This document shows positions 62,248 through 64,000 of a stretch of DNA of 64,000 bases, piece after piece; position 1 is the stretch's first letter, and every line of letters begins with the position of its first letter. The stretch lies in contig NZ_NIZW01000004.1 in NCBI RefSeq assembly GCF_002727185.1, positions 1 to 64,000 of the forward strand, given 5' to 3'. Below the pieces are notes generated by a model. It searched no databases. It was given only the letters and a program-made list of their open reading frames with translations, and was not told the DNA's origin. Origin of the DNA: Rhodopirellula bahusiensis (GTDB lineage Bacteria; Planctomycetota; Planctomycetia; Pirellulales; Pirellulaceae). The position numbers and the translations under genes are program-made.

Positions 62248-63684
62248 TCACCGCTCGAGACTGGATTTACTACGCAAAATGTGGTGGTAATGTTGGGCAA
62301 ATCGGTGAGATTCATCGCGAACGTACTGTAGCAAACGCAGTGCAAACGCGTTTTTGCTCAGCCTGAGCGGTTCGGAAATTCCCGGACGAAAAATTTCTTC
62401 GTCGCGTTTCGCGAGGCTAATCACCGTCGGCGGCTGAATGTCTTGATCTCGAAAAGCAGCCATCGCCGCGTTGAGTTGACCTTTGCCACCATCGATCAAC
62501 AACACGTCCGGAAACGCCTCTTGGCGATCCGATAACCCACGGAAACGTCGCGACACAACTTCGTAAATGCTGCGGAAGTCATCAATGCCTTTGACTTCCT
62601 GAATGCGAAATCGCCGGTAACCGGGCTTGAACGGCAGTCCGTCAATGAATTGGACGAGACTGGCGACGGTTTCGTTCCCTCCCAAGTGAGCGATGTCGAC
62701 GCCTTCGATCACGCGTGGCATCTCGGAGAGTCCCAACACCTTCTTCAGTCCCGCCAATCCCTTTTGAGGATCGATGTAGAAAACTTCGGGCTGGGCGTGC
62801 GTGTCCAACTCACCCCGTTCTTCCAATCGCTCGATCATGTTGATCTCATCGCGAAGAATGGCGGCTCGCTCAAAGTCCAACGCTTTGCTGGCGTCCTTCA
62901 TCTCGCCTCGCATCTCGCGCAGCAACTTTGTCTTTCCACCATCCAAGAACGTTTGCAAACGTTTGATGTCGCGGCGGTAGTCCTCTTTGCTGATCCGGAA
63001 GTTGCACGGCGCGGTGCATTGATTGATGCTGGCCAACAAGCACGGTCGGAACCATTGCCACTTTTCGTCGGACTCACTGATGTCGAGCGAACAAGTTCGA
63101 AACTTGAAGATCCGCTGCATCACCTGGATCGCTCCTCGAAGAGCACCCGCACTGGTGAACGGTCCGTAAAGCTTCACGCCTTTGGACGGTGGTTCCCGAG
63201 TCACCTCCACCCGCGGAAATTCTTCCCGAGTGGTGATCATCAAATACGGAAACGACTTGTCGTCCTTCAGCTCTTTGTTGTTTCGCGGCTGAATGTCCTT
63301 GATCAGCCGGGACTCCATCAGCAACGCGTCGACTTCGCTTTCGGTTTCCACAAAGTCGATGTCGGCGATGTCACCGATCCAATCGGCCGTGCGAGCGTCC
63401 TCGCTGGCCGCCTTCAAGAAATAGCTGCTGGCGCGAGACCGAAGGTTCTTGGCCTTGCCAACGTAGATCACCACGCCGGCGGAATCCTTCATTAGATACA
63501 CGCCCGGCGACTGCGGGAATGTTTTGACTTTCCGGTTGGCTTGCTTGAAACCTTGGCTGAAATCCTGCAACACCTTCGCGGGAATCACGGAATCAGGCGA
63601 CGCCTCGACATCCGTAGTTGCCCCATCGTCGACGGGTTCATGGTCGATGGGGTCATCGTTGTTTTCGGTTTCGCGGTCGCTCAT
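62248..63684 (-). CDS. uvrC: Excinuclease ABC subunit C, lacking the C-terminal HhH domain
   Basis: Nuclease subunit that makes both incisions in nucleotide excision repair. The N-terminal GIY-YIG domain (SPGVYLMKDSAGVVIYVGKAKNLRSR) is intact; a UVR motif (ALDFERAAILRDEINMIERL) and the RNase H-like domain (GVDIAHLGGNETVASLV, LLIDGGKGQLNAA, RDESHRFA) follow. The protein stops at RSKSSLER, where the usual (HhH)2 DNA-binding domain would begin; total 478 residues against about 600. Start ATG 63684 has an AGGGACG ribosome site; the frame extends 27 codons further upstream. Flanking genes are unrelated. Confidence 0.93.
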   Translation of the reverse strand: MSDRETENNDDPIDHEPVDDGATTDVEASPDSVIPAKVLQDFSQGFKQANRKVKTFPQSPGVYLMKDSAGVVIYVGKAKNLRSRASSYFLKAASEDARTADWIGDIADIDFVETESEVDALLMESRLIKDIQPRNNKELKDDKSFPYLMITTREEFPRVEVTREPPSKGVKLYGPFTSAGALRGAIQVMQRIFKFRTCSLDISESDEKWQWFRPCLLASINQCTAPCNFRISKEDYRRDIKRLQTFLDGGKTKLLREMRGEMKDASKALDFERAAILRDEINMIERLEERGELDTHAQPEVFYIDPQKGLAGLKKVLGLSEMPRVIEGVDIAHLGGNETVASLVQFIDGLPFKPGYRRFRIQEVKGIDDFRSIYEVVSRRFRGLSDRQEAFPDVLLIDGGKGQLNAAMAAFRDQDIQPPTVISLAKRDEEIFRPGISEPLRLSKNAFALRLLQYVRDESHRFAQHYHHILRSKSSLER

Positions 63685-63812
63685 TCGTCCCTGTTGTGGG
63701 CAAAACCATGGTTGCGGATAGACACTCGCATTGGACCGCGAGCCTGCCTGTTTGGCAACAATCACGTCCGGACGACCACGGCTAGAGCGAATGCCGGACC
63801 ACTTTCAGAGAA

Positions 63813-64000
63813 TCACTCGTAGCGAATGCCGCGTAGCGGTGGGCCCGTGGGTGCGTTGGCGGAATACGCTGCGGCTGAACCTGGCATCCCCACCGACTGC
63901 GTCCAGGGAGCTTCCGAAGCGGGCACGATCGGCCCCGTCGATGCGGGGCTGTATCCCATCGCTCCCGTCGCGGTGCTTCCAAATCCTCCCGGCGAGCCCA
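63813..64000 (-). CDS. C-terminal end of a Gly/Ser/Pro-rich protein (partial)
   Basis: The last 62 codons of a minus-strand gene whose start lies beyond the window. The reading frame is GSPGGFGSTATGAMGYSP and ends GPPLRGIRYE at TGA 63815-63813. It is Gly/Ser/Ala/Pro-rich, probably a disordered tail of a larger protein. Codon use matches neighbours. Identity unknown. Confidence 0.6.
   Translation of the reverse strand, partial: GSPGGFGSTATGAMGYSPASTGPIVPASEAPWTQSVGMPGSAAAYSANAPTGPPLRGIRYE

Noticed and set aside
63782-63982. 66-residue frame on the minus strand
   Set aside because: Another frame of the same strand gives the Gly/Ser/Pro-rich protein end with normal composition.
1-64000. tRNA genes, CRISPR array or prophage
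   Set aside because: I looked for tRNA-like TTCRA arms, regular short direct repeats and phage structural genes by eye and found none. A dedicated scan could still find a tRNA.

Overview
The window is a 64 kb piece of a planctomycete chromosome, most like Rhodopirellula or a close Pirellulaceae relative. This rests on family content: a DUF1549/DUF1553 plus DUF1501 pair, a PVC-type haem-binding CxxCH protein, a secreted sulfatase, a planctomycete-type ECF sigma factor, a Tat-exported Gfo/Idh/MocA protein and many proteins with acidic disordered tails. Base composition is moderately GC rich. Genes lie on both strands in short, tightly packed operons. I found no tRNA, rRNA, CRISPR array or prophage.

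Layout. 0.1-2.9 kb: soluble PAS histidine kinase and NtrC-type regulator behind a possible sigma-54 promoter. 3-8.6 kb: HPP membrane protein, then a three-gene signalling operon (thioredoxin-like RedB-type protein, membrane histidine kinase, receiver-GGDEF-EAL protein). 8.8-13.1 kb: exported proteins including a TolB-like propeller, a PL7 alginate lyase and a kelch protein. 13.1-19.0 kb (minus strand): a compact run of polysaccharide co-polymerase, glycosyltransferase, polysaccharide deacetylase, SufU-like scaffold, a small orphan ORF and xseA. 19.4-19.6 kb: a candidate structured ncRNA with its own promoter and terminator. 19.8-22.4 kb: CPA1 antiporter with a TrkA-N domain plus a small membrane protein. 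23.1-24.8 kb: an ISKra4-like insertion sequence whose transposase is split at a T7 run. 25-27.1 kb: sulfatase and PH-domain protein.

27.1-27.8 kb is a gene-free cluster of repeats. 27.8-31.6 kb holds ruvB, an ECF sigma factor, scpB and rlmN. 31.7-39 kb: the large PVC haem protein, an AI-2E/PerM permease with a long acidic insert, and a zinc-ribbon/TM protein. 39-42.7 kb: DUF1501 and DUF1549/DUF1553 proteins. 42.7-45.1 kb: methyltransferase and a UAP1-like nucleotidyltransferase. 45.2-49.3 kb: MacA/MacB-like efflux operon. 49.4-53.8 kb: Gfo/Idh protein, exported repeat protein, APS/PAPS reductase with an Rrf2 regulator. 54.2-59.9 kb: lipoprotein, a second repeat cluster, a large flagellin, an exported GIY-YIG nuclease-like protein and a Gly/Pro-rich secreted protein. 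60-63.7 kb: SDR, hflX and a uvrC lacking the C-terminal HhH domain. The window ends inside a Gly/Ser/Pro-rich protein.

The most interesting unexplained structure is a set of twin-hairpin elements bounded by GTAG and CTAC (four copies, three stem types). Their architecture is that of REP doublets (BIMEs). Other repeat families share the same intergenic gaps. The candidate ncRNA, the RedB-kinase-c-di-GMP operon and the exported GIY-YIG protein are the other main leads.
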